A stretch of 64,000 nucleotides of DNA from Margaritifera margaritifera (Eukaryota; Mollusca; Bivalvia; Unionida; Margaritiferidae): the NCBI GenBank assembly GCA_029931535.1, contig JAQPZY010001418.1, forward strand, positions 768,501-832,500, written 5' to 3'. The notes beneath the pieces are model-generated. The model searched no databases, was not told the DNA's origin, and was given only the letters and a program-made list of their open reading frames with translations. Each line of letters begins with the position of its first letter. The stretch's first letter is position 1. The translations under genes and the position numbers were made by a program. Shown here piece by piece: positions 1-12,842 of this stretch.

Positions 1-1258
1 TAACCGGAAGTTTTTATTTACATGTCATACTTCTCCTGGTAGTTTTCGTCCCAAAAAAGTCGAATAGTGCGTTTGAAAAAGAAAATGTAAGTAAGTAGGT
101 AGCATTTTATTTCTATCTTTCTTTTTCCATAAAAAGGCATTACAGAAATGCTGCAAATATAGGATCATAAACGAGATTTTTAAAAAACATGTGAACAAGT
201 TTTGAAAACATAATGAAGTTCACTTTGGGTATAAATTGTGATGCATCGTAAAATGTCCTTAAAAAAGTTAAGTATTATTAATGGTACCATTTGCGTTTGG
301 ATGAACATAATTTGTTCGGGATGATATTCTTCCATTTGTTTTAGAAAAATACTCGTGTTAGTTATTACGAACTTTTTTTTGGGGGGGGGGGAGCTTTTTA
401 CTGGTTGTGGGTGCTGATTTAAGTGGCGTAAAACGTTTATCCATAAGACCATATCATTACGTACTATATGGAAATAGGTTACAGTTGTGAAGAAAGGGGC
501 GTGGGTAAACGTATAAAGGGCTCGTGATACCTCAGTACTGTTGTCTAGGAATAGTCTCTAGGATCTAGTAACGATGATGTGTTGTTTTCATGAAGTGGAT
601 CATTCCAGGTATGTCACTCAATAATTCATGAACTACTTCTGAACTTGAAAAACATTCCCTCTGGCAAGTGTATTATGCAAGGTAACTTATGAAATATGTA
701 TTGTCAACAAACATAAATACATCAATAAAATTCAGAGACAAGGGGAAGCGGTACATAGCAGGAAATGATGGTACATATAGGTAATTAACTGACTGTAATA
801 TACATGGTCATTATCTCTAAATCATGCATCATTTTAAATGACTGACACATATGACTTAGGTCTCAGCCGGTATCAGGTGCACAGTGTTGAAAGTAAATAT
901 CGTTTCTGTGATGGATGACCTAATGGGACTTATTAAAACTTAAAAGAAAAGAAAAATGAATATGTAGGTATGTATTTATGTATGTACCTAGTTTATTGGT
1001 ATACTACAGTCGATACTACTACTTCGAGTAATTTAAGAATAAAAGTGAGATCGTTTATCTATATTGTCTTTAGAGTGATTTACTAAAGAATTGTAATATT
1101 GAGAATGTGAAATATATGACTTTTTGAATCACAGAAGTGATAAAAGTACTCTATTTACCATATCACAGAAGTGATAAAAGTACTCTATTTACCATTTCTT
1201 GGTACAAACTATTATACCTGCTTATCAAGATATTTCATTTCATATCATTACAGAGAAA
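1..1258. other. AT-rich stretch, no gene seen
   Basis: No exon, RNA gene or recognisable transposon is visible on either strand. It holds a short G homopolymer near 380 and, at about 1128-1195, two adjacent copies of a roughly 34 bp segment (core ATCACAGAAGTGATAAAAG), a simple local tandem duplication. The short minus-strand open frame over 180-452 shows no domain. Confidence 0.6.
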
Positions 1259-1619
1259 TCGGAATAATTTCCATACTGGTGTAATTTTTCGGCTTACATT
1301 GGGATAATTTCCATAATGTGAGATTTTTGGCTTACATTGGGATAATTTCCATAATGTGAGATTTTTTGGCTTACATCGGGATAATGTCCATAATGTGAGA
1401 TTTTTTGGCTTACATCGGGATAATTTCCATAATGTGAGATTTGTTGGCTTGCATCGGGATAATTTCCATAATGGTGAAATTGTTCGGCTTACATCGTGTT
1501 AATGACCATAATGGTGATATTTTTCGGCTTACATCGGGATAATTTCCATAATGTGAGATTTTTCGGCTTACATTGGGATAATTTCCATAATGTGAGATTT
1601 TTCGGCTTACATCGGGATA
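1259..1619. repeat. Tandem array, about 39 bp unit, about 9 copies
   Basis: The core GGGATAATTTCCATAATG followed by GAGATTTTTCGGCTTACAT recurs at 1301, 1339, 1378, 1417, 1456, 1495, 1536, 1574 and 1613. Copies differ by single-base changes and one-base indels in the T run. The minus-strand open frame here (short PDVSRKISHYGNY repeats) exists because the period is 39, a multiple of three, and is not evidence for a gene. Confidence 0.93.
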
Positions 1620-3119
<1,500 letters not shown>

Positions 3120-3510
3120 CGTCTCCAACCGTCAGCAAAAGTAACCTTCAAACAGCTTTATCACAAAAACAACGAATTGAAATTTGCCAGACTTTACAGC
3201 AAGAATAGCATCAAGGCCTGAAATTGGTACAAATTATACCGATGTGCCATCAAATATGGCGGCCGTTACTAAATATAGGTGGGAAAAAAAGGTTAAACAA
3301 TTTATTCTAAAAAAAAACCCTGCAGAACAGAATTTAACCCAGGTTGAAAGAAAGCACCCTGGCGTAATGTGCTTTCAAATGTATAGAGACGATATCCATC
3401 CGCGTCAATTATGGCCGTAGTTACTAAAAATAGAAATAAATTTTTTAAAATGTGGTCTCCAACTGTATTGGAGAGAATTTGACCAAAGTTGGCAGAAAAT
3501 ATCCAGCCAT
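3120..3510 (+). repeat. Diverged tandem array, about 150 bp unit (two to three units)
   Basis: Two to three diverged units carry the landmarks ATATGGCGGCCGTTACTAAA (about 3256 and again about 3407-3430), GAATTTGACC/AATTTAACC, and GCATCCTGGC-like words. The same landmarks in the same order occur in the longer block at 51310-52560, so the two are one family. The right edge is sharp: from about 3511 the sequence becomes coding-like retrotransposon sequence. Confidence 0.7.
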
Positions 3511-4095
3511 AAGCGACTTTGCGAACGGAGAAAGGTCCTTAAAAATTCCAATGCCAATCCAACAACTGAAAATGTGAATAAATACTGTATATATAGAGCT
3601 AAAGCTCGTCGTACCATTAGAAAGAAATAGCAAGAGGAAAACATGGAGATAGACGTCGCTAGGTAGAACTCTCGCTCCGCTGTTAAATCAGGATGGAATA
3701 TGTTACGAAAATCGCAAGCAAAAGTGAAAGCAGCTGTATCAGACATTGAAAGAAATCTGATAAAATGGTCAGGACCTTACCAGAAATCTCAGATTCATTG
3801 GCCAAAATATTCTCGAAAAGATCTCCACAAGAGAATTATTTTGAATACTTCCGCCGTGTCAAAAACAGGAAAGAAAGGGTTCCTCTAAATTTCAGATCTG
3901 CTAAAGCTGAAGATTACAATAAAATTTTTCATTCTGAGAGAACTGCAAGATTTCTTGATCAAGCCCATGATACTTCAGCAGATCCAGGTGATATCCGATA
4001 CTAACTTTTGAAACACTTTGCTGATACAGCTCTCAATACACTATTTAACATTTTCAATAACTTTTGGGAAAATAAATCCGATCGAAATTTGTTCC
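3511..4095 (+). pseudogene. I/Nimb-like LINE fragment, linker to start of reverse transcriptase
   Basis: Frames read on the plus strand, with in-frame stops at about 3630 and about 3666 and at least two frameshifts, resemble the region between endonuclease and reverse transcriptase of I-superfamily (Nimb-type) LINEs. Readable pieces are RAKARRTIRKK (about 3598-3629), VKNRKERVPLNF (about 3857-3893), LDQAHDTSADPGDIRY (about 3954-4001) and, in the next frame after a stop, LLKHF followed by DTALNTLFNIFN. The last pieces match the usual 'AHDTxxGPDxIHYxxLKHLP' boxes at the start of the RT domain. The fragment is cut at both ends: its left edge abuts a tandem array and similarity stops near 4095, before any catalytic box. 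It is a dead copy. Assignment to the I superfamily rests on recalled motif patterns. Confidence 0.75.
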
Positions 4096-4508
4096 TTTAA
4101 TTATAATAACCAGTCTAGATCCATAATTGCTAAAATATAATTAGACTAGATAATGAGTATAGAGCCAGAATTGCTAAAATGTTAATAGCTGAAATTAAAT
4201 TCTACATTTTTGAACAAAATCGTCAAGTAATTTTTATTACATACCTTAAGACATTTGGTGACAAACGTAACTCCATGCCAGTTGTTTATACATCCTTAAG
4301 TTTTGTCCGCCATTTAAACTTTTGTCATCCATTTATATTGCACGTGATATTTATGCCAGTACTGATATAACCAAGAAAAAAAATGAACATTTATTTTTTG
4401 TATTCTTACATTGAATCCTTTATTGTCGGAAACGAAATGGAAGAATTTAAAGTTGAAACAATCCCAGTATTTCGCATCTTCTGATACAAAAAAAGTAACA
4501 TTTAAAAT
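4096..4508. other. No gene seen
   Basis: AT-rich sequence after the LINE fragment. A short phrase AGAATTGCTAAAAT recurs near 4128 and 4170. No exon, RNA or mobile-element structure is apparent. Confidence 0.5.
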
Positions 4509-4856
4509 AAAGTAATAGTCTTGAGTCTAAGGAGTATAAATTTGTATTACTATTAGGAATATGGAAAAATGAAGTAATAGTCGTGAGTCTAAGGAGTATG
4601 AATTTGTATTACTATTAGGAATATAGAAAAATGAAGTAATAGTCTTGAGTCTAAGGGGTATTAATTTGTATTACTATTAGGAATATAGAAAAATGAAGTA
4701 ATAGTCGTGAGTCTAAGGAGTATGAATTTGTATTACTATTAGGAATATGGAAAAATGAAGTAATAGTCTTGAGTCTAAGGGGTATTAATTTGTATTACTA
4801 TTAGGAATATGGAAAAATGAAGTAATAGTCTTGAGTCTAAGGAGTATGAATTTGTA
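4509..4856. repeat. Tandem array, 62 bp unit, about 5.6 copies
   Basis: The unit core AAGTAATAGTCTTGAGTCTA then TTTGTATTACTATTAGGAAT recurs every 62 bp from about 4509. Copies alternate at a few sites (GTCTTGAG or GTCGTGAG; AGGAGTATG or AGGGGTATT), which suggests duplication of two-unit blocks. Confidence 0.95.
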
Positions 4857-5600
4857 GCTGCATTACTACATCGATAAAAACAAGTTCCTAAATTTTACAA
4901 TAATTTTGGGAGAGCGACGTTTTACAAATTTAGCTCGTACATATCATGCTTCAAATTATGTATTCTGTCAAAATAATGACTATATTCGTACGAAAATGAA
5001 GACATTTTTATTTTTGTTAACACATTGATACTGTTGGGGTGGGGTAAATAGAGACATAACAGAGCGGTTGTATCTGACAGACTTCAGAGTGTAACATCTT
5101 TAAACAAAAGATTTTAATGATTGTGAGGATTGTCGTTCTTCGTTTTTGTTTATTTCTACATTCAAACGTAAATTTGTGTGTGGCCTTGGCAAGCTTGCAG
5201 TCTAGCTCGGTAGCAGATTCTGTATCCAATATTTGATTGTCACTTAAGTTCGGTTTGCAATCAATACAAATCAACGGCTGATTTATCCATCGTTTTTAAA
5301 CACGATTGTGGTGAGAGTTGAAATTGCTACTTAAAATGTTTTATTAGTATATTTAATCACGTTTTTTTTTCTTTCTAAAAAATGTGTACCGTTTGTCGTA
5401 GATTATATCAGGTATACAATACTGTATGGGTGACACGTAGCAACAGGTCATGTAAGTTCAGTCACTGAAAGTTTCCATGATTCATGTAGAAAACTAATTA
5501 TAAAAATGTTAATACCAGAAGTCTACTTTTTACTGTTTGGAGTTCGTAAAGAGGCATTTTTTATGGCACCTCATTGATTGCATAAATGTACACTAGAGTG
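4857..5600. other. No gene seen
   Basis: AT-rich sequence. The minus-strand open frame over 5017-5274 (85 residues) carries no recognisable domain, signal peptide or splice-bounded structure, so I do not call it a gene. Confidence 0.5.
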
Positions 5601-5605
5601 TCTAC

Positions 5606-5639
5606 AGTTGACACATTTTAAGATCTGTTCATCCTGATG

Positions 5640-5726
<87 letters not shown>

Positions 5727-5756
5727 GACACATTTTAAGATCTGTTCATCCTGATG

Positions 5757-5820
<64 letters not shown>
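5606..5820. repeat. Two long (GA)n tracts with a duplicated spacer
   Basis: A segment of about 37 bp (core TTGACACATTTTAAGATCTG, then TTCATCCTGATGT) occurs at about 5607-5642 and again at about 5725-5759. Each copy runs directly into a GA tract (about 5641-5723 and about 5759-5819). The whole spacer-plus-microsatellite block has been duplicated in tandem. The SLSLSL open frames on the minus strand are microsatellite readings. Confidence 0.95.
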
Positions 5821-6007
5821 AGAAGAAGAAGCAACATGAAATAGGCCCAAATATGTAAATATAGGTCTGAAGAACACACATAAGGGCAGATATACTTTCC
5901 AAACGGAAAAATAAAGTAGTTCCAAAAGTGATATCGTCACTGTGGAGATATATAATAATATGTTGCAATAAATTAAAGTTTTTACATTTTGTCAACTATT
6001 GTACACT

Positions 6008-6136
6008 CAGGAATTTACAAATCCACTTGCCCGACTCCCGGGACAAGCTCGTATTCGGCTCGGGCAAGCTCAAGTTTGCAACGGGCAACTCCAAATATTT
6101 ATGTGTGTGTGTATGAGATATTTATGTGTGTGTGTG

Positions 6137-6196
<60 letters not shown>

Positions 6197-7620
6197 TTTA
6201 TTTAACGTCAATGGTCTTGGTAAAATACATAAAACACTAGCTCTGTACGAGATAATTTACAGACAAGGGTCGAGTTCAGTTCGTAATGCTTTATGTTCAG
6301 GAAGTTTTATGTCTTGCCACCTTGTCACAGTATTTGGATTTTACATGTACCGCATTCTTCTTCTACGTAACCGTCAACAGGTTCTTTCATCCATGATCTA
6401 TATTATGTCATTTCCATCGTGTAGTCAATGTCAAGGTCAATCTCGCATTTTCTCGCGCAGACGTGATAATGTGAATATTTACTATTTAAAATAAATTTTG
6501 ACAAATACGGAATAAATATTTATATTTAACTTGTCAGTTATGTTTTAATCGTAATATTTGTACGTACTCGTATTCGAGGACTTTCATGTCCTAAATTAGC
6601 TTCGGGCAGTTTGTCAGCTTGCCGACTCTAAACAATCGGCTTGTCAAATATTGCTTTAGATTGTTTTGATGCATGTCGCCGATTTTAAGGTGAGTGGTAA
6701 TTGTTAATGATATAACTGGTGAGATTTCATTGACAGGTCTGTTTGGAAAATAAAAGGCACACTTCTCTACCGATTAACAACCAGGAGGATTTCGTTCAAA
6801 GCGTAATTGATGTTATGAAAATGTAGCACCCACAAGATACTTACTACTTGGCAAACGGACAAAAATAAGTTTTCTCAAATCATTCTCAGAAGTCGGGTTG
6901 TCAAACATTTTGGTGCATGTCGCCGATTTCAAGATGACTAGATGATAATTGTTAATGTGGAAGCGCAAGCAGATGTGAGTGGACACAACACACCCCAGAA
7001 AGAAGCAGAGAGGGAAATCATTGATATTTATGGACTGTTTTAGTGATGGACTCATTTGTACCTCTTTTTTTTTTTTTTTTTTTTTTTTGCTGGATGGATA
7101 CTTAAATTTGCATGATCAATTGAACTTAAGCGGAAAAGTAGATAAAGAAAAATGTTAAATATTAAAACACGATTAATATTAAATTAACATAGATCTGTTA
7201 TTACGAAAACATCTCTCTCTCTCTCTCTCACTTAAAAATCTAGCTATTTCCAAATCCTTTTCTACTTGACCATTTATCTGTCTATATACGTGTACATATC
7301 TGTTTTTGCTCTTCTAACTATATCTGCATTCTCTTTCTTATCTTCATATCTATCTACGTGTATTATTTAAATATATATTTTGTTATTACTTTAATTATCG
7401 GTATGTATGGTTTTAAGGTGCCAACAAAGAGAAAACGAAAACAAAATTTAAAATAAATATAATGCGATTTCCTTAAAATATCCAATATTTTATTTTATCT
7501 TTGTTTTTCACTCATGTTGGGATATTACGTTTGGGGCAAGCTCAAATGTCCCAAGGGCAAGTTCAATTTTCCAGTCAGCCTCGGCAAGCTGACGTTTATT
7601 ATAAAATTTGTAAATCCCTG
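6008..7620. mobile_element. Candidate DNA element with imperfect terminal inverted repeats
   Basis: The left end begins CAGGAATTTACAAATCC and the right end finishes AAATTTGTAAATCCCTG, an inverted pair matching at about 13 of 16 positions. Inside each end lie inverted runs of GGGCAAGCTC/GAGCTTGCCC words (6025-6095 and 7535-7595), the subterminal repeat pattern seen in some hAT-like elements. The interior has a (GA)n tract (6139-6193), a T homopolymer (about 7063-7088) and a diverged internal repeat (about 6640-6710 and 6890-6957, sharing GCATGTCGCCGATTT). No transposase frame is visible. The flanks (TGTACACT and TAGACCGC) do not form a target duplication, so the boundaries or element class may be wrong. 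Confidence 0.5.
6139..6193. repeat. (GA)n microsatellite preceded by (TG)n
   Basis: A TG-rich stretch (about 6100-6137) leads into about 27 GA units. It lies inside the candidate 6.0-7.6 kb element. Confidence 0.95.
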
Positions 7621-7689
7621 TAGACCGCAAAAACAAGTCCAGTTGAGTGATGCAGCACACCAAAATTTTTACATTGTTGTAAAGGTTTT

Positions 7690-8040
7690 TAAAGGGACAT
7701 AACTTTGTAACGATAAGAAAATATCTTCGGCAGAAGATAAATTCCATACTTGACAGGCAATGCAGTTTTTATTTATTGCTGAAGCTCACAAAATGCTCGT
7801 TTTTCTTGTTTTGCTGTGCAAATATGACTCTATAGGCACACCCAGTCAAGCGTCGCATGGCATGATGGGAAATATTGTATTTTTATTTATTTTTCAGATG
7901 TGAAAATATAGGAATTAAAAAAAAAAATCAGTAATTTTATATATTTCACACTCAAGTATATAATAAGGTTATTTAGTTTCTTTCGTGAGTTATTTGATGA
8001 TTGCTAGTAATTATGTAAAACTCACTAACGTTCCCTTGTG
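7690..8040 (+). repeat. Dispersed repeat, copy 1
   Basis: This copy matches 40205-40560 in the same orientation through a chain of shared words: CAAAGTGCTCGTTTTT-like, then TAGGCACAC, then TCAAGCGTCGCATGGCATGA and TGGGAAAT, then AAAATATAGGA, then TTCACACTCAAGTATATAAT, then ACTCACTAACGT-like. Spacing is conserved with indels. I see no TIRs, coding frame or poly-A end, so the class is unknown. It starts just to the right of the candidate TIR element. Confidence 0.75.
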
Positions 8041-8045
8041 CATCA

Positions 8046-9825
8046 TTTTTAGGGTTTAACATGCTCCGTCTCATTTATGGTAATCTTCCCATTGACACGT
8101 TGACCTGGGGCGTCCAGTCCAGCCCATTCCGATCCATTCTAGGCTGTTTTAATAAACGTCGTGGCGATTTGAAGTTATTTCTTCCCCCGTAAATATCGAT
8201 ATAACATGATAACTAGGTAGACGGTATGAGAATCTGAGATATTTTTCTTATTCATGAAACAGTCATTTTTAAATGCTTCATTTATTGAACAAGATTTTCA
8301 AGGGAATGTTTGTTATCTTTAAATCACGTGAAAGGCTCTTTTCAAAACAAGGATGTAGATGTAGACGTTGATTAAACTGTGGTTCCTTTGAACGTGTCAG
8401 CAAATCAGGTCAATCTTAGGTGCAATCGGTACATAGGACATGTAATACGTTGAGACCGTTGTTGTGGCATAAACAAAGAGTAAAATAAAATAGGAAGTAC
8501 ATTAAAACTTCGAAAACTTGAAGGACTGCGGAGCCCGAATTTTTGTGGTGTAATTTCGACTGTTTGGAGTGTTTGCGGGTAGCAAGGCATGAGGGCTTTT
8601 CGCCCGGTTTGGTTTGATGCTGTATGGTACAGCAACACAAGAAGGTTATTTAGAGCTGAGGCATTTTGGAATAAAGTGCTTAGCGCAAGGGCACACTACG
8701 TTAGCCAGTTTTGCGGTCGTGAGTACAGCACGATTACCATTGAGCCGCCACGGCTCAAATTAAACCTCTTTGTTTTTGCTATGGTATTCGCCAATAATCT
8801 CGGCTGTTTTTACCCCCTTAGCGATTTTAAAAACGAAAAAAAAAGAAAGAAAAAAACCAGCAGCAACAATAACAACAACAACCCCCACCCCACCCGAAAA
8901 ACATTGAAAAAATAACCAATGACGCTTTTGGCGTCCTGTATTCTTTTTCTTGAAAATTAGTTGGCTAAATCGCGAAAAATATTGACAGAAATAGTTTTGC
9001 TTCAGTTGAAATTAGTCTCAGAATCAGTCATATAGAAGGAACATAAAACACCTTATCTCCAAACTAAAACTGGACGTGTACACGAAGTTTCAGATACAAG
9101 TCAGACCTAATTTATATAGTTGCATCTTGGTACAGGAGTATATTATTTTCTAGACTGGAACACGCACACAGTCCAAATTCGTTAGCTTTCAGACTGCAAA
9201 AAGCGAACAGAGAAATATTGAGACAGGGAACGTCGAAATAGCAAGGTCGAAACAAATTGCATTTCATGTTTAGGGCAAAATCACATGTCTTTACGTAGAA
9301 TGCCAGCAATGTGAAAGAGTTGCTTTTCGATAGGTTAGAAAGCTTATACAAGATGCCGTGAATCTTGCAAGGTTGTGAATGTTTGTCTGTTACCAATCGT
9401 GCTAAGTACAAACAAAGTGGAACCCGTGCGGCGAACACGCAATATGTTTGATAATAAATCTCACTCTGGCACAGGTTTATTTACACAAAGTGCTTGGTAT
9501 CGTGTTTGTATTGTTAATAGGATTGATTTCACCAAATTTACTAATGTCATTTCTGTCATAACAGCAGTCATTATTTTAAGTATCCATGACCGTTTCACTT
9601 CTCGCATATAAAAACAGTTTCTGGTTTTATCTTTTTTTTAAAAAAAAATAGATTCTCGAGCTATCGCATAAACCTGTTGGGGAAAAATTAAACGGCAGTT
9701 CAATTGCAATTCTAGTTAAAAAAGGAAAACTTATTTTATATATTGTGGGACACAGCAGTTTTAAACCTTTTGTTATTTAGAGAGGATTTCTTTGAGTTTT
9801 GACAAAATTTAATTAAGAGTAAATA
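8046..9825. other. Unassigned stretch, no gene seen
   Basis: No recognisable domain on either strand. The plus-strand frame over 8589-8915 ends in an A-rich, lysine/asparagine low-complexity tract. The minus-strand frame over 9112-9438 is unassigned. I see no splice-bounded coding signal that would tie these frames together. Confidence 0.45.
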
Positions 9826-9837
9826 TGAATGTATGTG

Positions 9838-10392
9838 CACTTATGATTCCATACATACATACATACATACATACGTATGTACCTACCTACCTAAAAACCT
9901 ACCTATCTACCTACCTACATACATACATACGTACGTACCTACCTATCTACCTACATACATACCTAACTACCTACATACATACACACAAATACCTACCTAC
10001 CTACCTACGTACATAAATACATACATACATAGATACATACATACATACACACACATACATATACATACATACGTACATACACACATACACATACATACAT
10101 GCATACATACATACATACATACACACATACATACATAAATACATACACGCATACATACATACATGCACGCACGCGTACATTCATACATACATACATACAT
10201 GCATGGATACATGCACGCATACATACATACATACATACATACATACATACATGCATGCATGCATGCATTCATGCATACATACATACATACATACATACAT
10301 ACATACATACATACATACATACATACATACATACATACACGCATGCCTACCTACATACATACACGCATGCCTACCTACATACATACATACAA
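9838..10392. repeat. Long tetranucleotide tract, (TACA)n with (CTAC)n and (GCAT)n variants
   Basis: About 550 bp of TACA-type repeats. The left third is rich in CTAC units, and interruptions by ACAC, GTAC and CATGCATG units occur throughout. All six frames are open for long distances (HTYIHTYI, MYVCMYVC), a property of a 4 bp period, not of coding. Confidence 0.97.
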
Positions 10393-10702
10393 GGGTGCCT
10401 GCATTGCACAAATTTCTGGCTCCAAGCAAACTTTACCCTAAGAGAATAACTGTTTCTTGGGTGTAGTCTACCCGCCATTTGATCTGAAATCCATCTGTCC
10501 CTTTTTTCCTTTGTTTAAGATGTTATTTGTTTTTCTTTCGCGAGTCCATAGGTATGTTTTTTTTACCAGTATCGAATTTCAGGATGCATTACGGAGTTTT
10601 CTTCGTCCTGTAAACAAGTCAACAACCACAATTTCTCACGCTTTGTTGAACAGGTGGAGAGGAAATGACCGCCACACCTTCGGTGTATTTGCTCATGTAA
10701 GA
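10393..10702. other. No gene seen
   Basis: No domain or repeat recognised between the microsatellite and the SINE tail. Open frames on both strands overlap here and mirror each other. Confidence 0.45.
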
Positions 10703-10800
10703 TTTTGGGTTTTGTGGGTTTAACGCCATTTTTCGGCATATTATAGGCTATACATGGCGGCCAGTATATATGGTGGAGCAAGAACCCGGAGTTTGTAGTT
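10703..10800 (-). repeat. SINE 3' fragment (family of the 63228-63470 copy)
   Basis: Read on the minus strand, the sequence contains the ordered landmarks of the SINE tail at 63380-63455: GGGTTCTT-type, then ATACTGGCCGCCAT, then TATAGCCTAT, then AATGGCGTTAAACCCA. The tRNA-like head is not recognisable to the right, so this is a 5'-truncated or decayed copy. It shares a family with the intact copy but lies in the opposite orientation. Confidence 0.75.
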
Positions 10801-10950
10801 TTCTGTAGTTTTCCGATTTCCATGGCCTCAGAGACCACTTAGCATCAAGAGTTTCGCAGTCGAAAATTTGGCATGCAATAGACTGAGAAAAAAACCCCCA
10901 CGCTATACTAAGCTTCAGTCCTTTCAGACTCATTCTGGAACCAATATTTG

Positions 10951-11350
10951 AAAATGTCTGTGTCTAAGAATCGAAATGTCTGTGCTTATGTCTGTGCCTA
11001 TGTCTGTGCCTAAGAATCGAAATGTCTGTGCCTATGTCTGTGACTTATTATCGAAATGTCTGTGCCCATGTCTGTGACTAAGAATCGAATTGTCTGTGCC
11101 TATATCTGTGCCTAAGAATCGCAATGTCTGTGCCTATGTATGTGCCTAAGAATCGAAATGTCTGTGCCAATGTCTCTGCATAAGAATCGAAATGTCTGTG
11201 CCTATGTCTGTGACTAAGTATCGAAATGTCTGTGACTAAGAATAGAAATCTATGTGCCTATGTCCGTGACTAAGAATGGAAATGTCTGTGCCTATGTCTG
11301 TGCCTAAGAATCGAAATGTCTGTGACTGTGTCTGCGACTAAGAATCGAAT
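10951..11350. repeat. Tandem array, about 34 bp unit, about 12 copies
   Basis: The core is AAGAATCGAAATGTCTGTGC followed by CTATGTCTGTG. The unit itself contains two copies of TGTCTGTGNCTA, so it arose from a shorter repeat. Copies are imperfect (ACTAAG or CCTAAG; ATTATCG, AAGTATCG). Confidence 0.93.
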
Positions 11351-11521
11351 CCTCTTGGACTGAGATCCCATCGTTTGGCGATATTCTGATCATATGGTGC
11401 TCTTTGCGAATGGCGTGGTGTAGTATGATAAGATAAAGAACAAAAGTTTGACGATTTGGGTGCCCTGTTGCTAGTCATTGCCTTTTCATTGTATGTTGCT
11501 TCAAGAAAATACACTAATAAA

Positions 11522-11636
11522 GAAATGTTCAACTTGTGTTCTTTATTTAAAGAAACACAATGATGACTGTCTAAAGAAGTGTTCAACTTGTGGTCTTTAT
11601 TTAAAGAAACACAATGATGACTGTCTAAAGAAGTGT
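11522..11636. repeat. Two-copy tandem duplication, 57 bp
   Basis: A 57 bp segment (GTTCAACTTGTGNTCTTTAT then TTAAAGAAACACAATGATGA and CTGTCTAAAGAA) occurs twice back to back with one or two differences. Fifty-seven is a multiple of three, so an open frame (LKKHNDDCLKKCSTCGLYLK) runs through it, but nothing else supports coding. Confidence 0.9.
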
Positions 11637-12842
11637 TTTTTTCTTGACAAAATCAGACAGTTTTTGTTGTTTTCCTGTGATAGATACACGTCTTTTACGA
11701 TAGGAACACCACGTCTTTGAAATAAAATTAAATTAAAATCCCACTATTTAATTAATCAACATCAAGTGTGTTGCATTATTTAAAGAAACACTCTTCAATA
11801 ATATCTTTAAGTCAGTATTTCAAACTGAAGTCCGAAAAATGAGGTCTTAAACGTGCTCATTTCATACAGGATAAAGACAGAGTGAGAGCTCACTTCAAAA
11901 TATTTGTTTCCACAAACGATCATATATTGTCTAAAGCATTGACATACGGGGCTCTGTTGGGTTGTGTAACATTGTACAGGTCGGCAACACTATTATGGTC
12001 CGCATTTGCAAACACAAATGAATTTATTTCAACAACGATATGGGTGGGATGCGATTAGGTTGAGACGGCCGAATTAGACATTTAATGTCAGATTCAACTA
12101 ATTCGCGCGCTAAATGTCATCCATGTGCCCCCCCCCCCCCCCGTGCACGATACCAATATTTTCTTTAATTTTCTTTAGTTACATCTTAGACAAGTTTTAT
12201 TGCAGGTGTGTAGTGCGACAACTCTGAACCCCTACATTCAAGTATACTGATTAATATTTTGAAGTCCTGGATGTATCAAAATATCAATGACTGTTTAGCG
12301 TTTTGTGCAAACTCTAAACTTGAAAAAATGGAAATGAGCAATGTTAGAAAACCAGTCCCCGTTCAGACGAATTTTGTGACATTTTTTAATGGATTTTTGT
12401 CGGGTCCATTTTTCAGGCTTTGTTCTTTCCACACAATTTTTTTTAGAGAGTCAAATGATTTATTCCCTTTATTGGCGAAGGAAAACCAGCTATTCCTATT
12501 CTTGTTGTTGTTGTTGTTGGGTTTCTTTATTTTTTTCTTTTTCAAAAGTTATTCTCTCTCTCTCTCTCTCTCTTACTTATACATTCACATAAATTCATCA
12601 GGCAGAAAACAAAATTTGCATATTTATTGCTTAATTTAAAAGAAAGAAAACAACTAACTATAAATGTCAAATTCATTAGTTAAGTCTAGCCTACTTCATG
12701 TTATACAGTTATACATGACAATGTATCCATCACAAAAAAATACATGATTGGTAGTTGCCGTCTCTCAAGGCGACGAGAATTTAAAATTCTTCAGCTTTAA
12801 CTAACACAGCCGTATATCATGTCATCTTGTGCTGGAAATCTG
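11637..12842. other. No gene seen; poly-C and CT tracts
   Basis: It contains a C homopolymer at about 12127-12142 and a short (CT)n at about 12552-12573. The 126-residue plus frame at 12259-12639 is low-complexity toward its end (LLLLLL, SLSLSL) and shows no domain. Confidence 0.5.

Noticed and set aside
9825..10466. HTYI and MYVC repeat proteins
   Set aside because: Direct readings of a TACA tetranucleotide tract; the same applies at 14334-14514 and 31650-32067.
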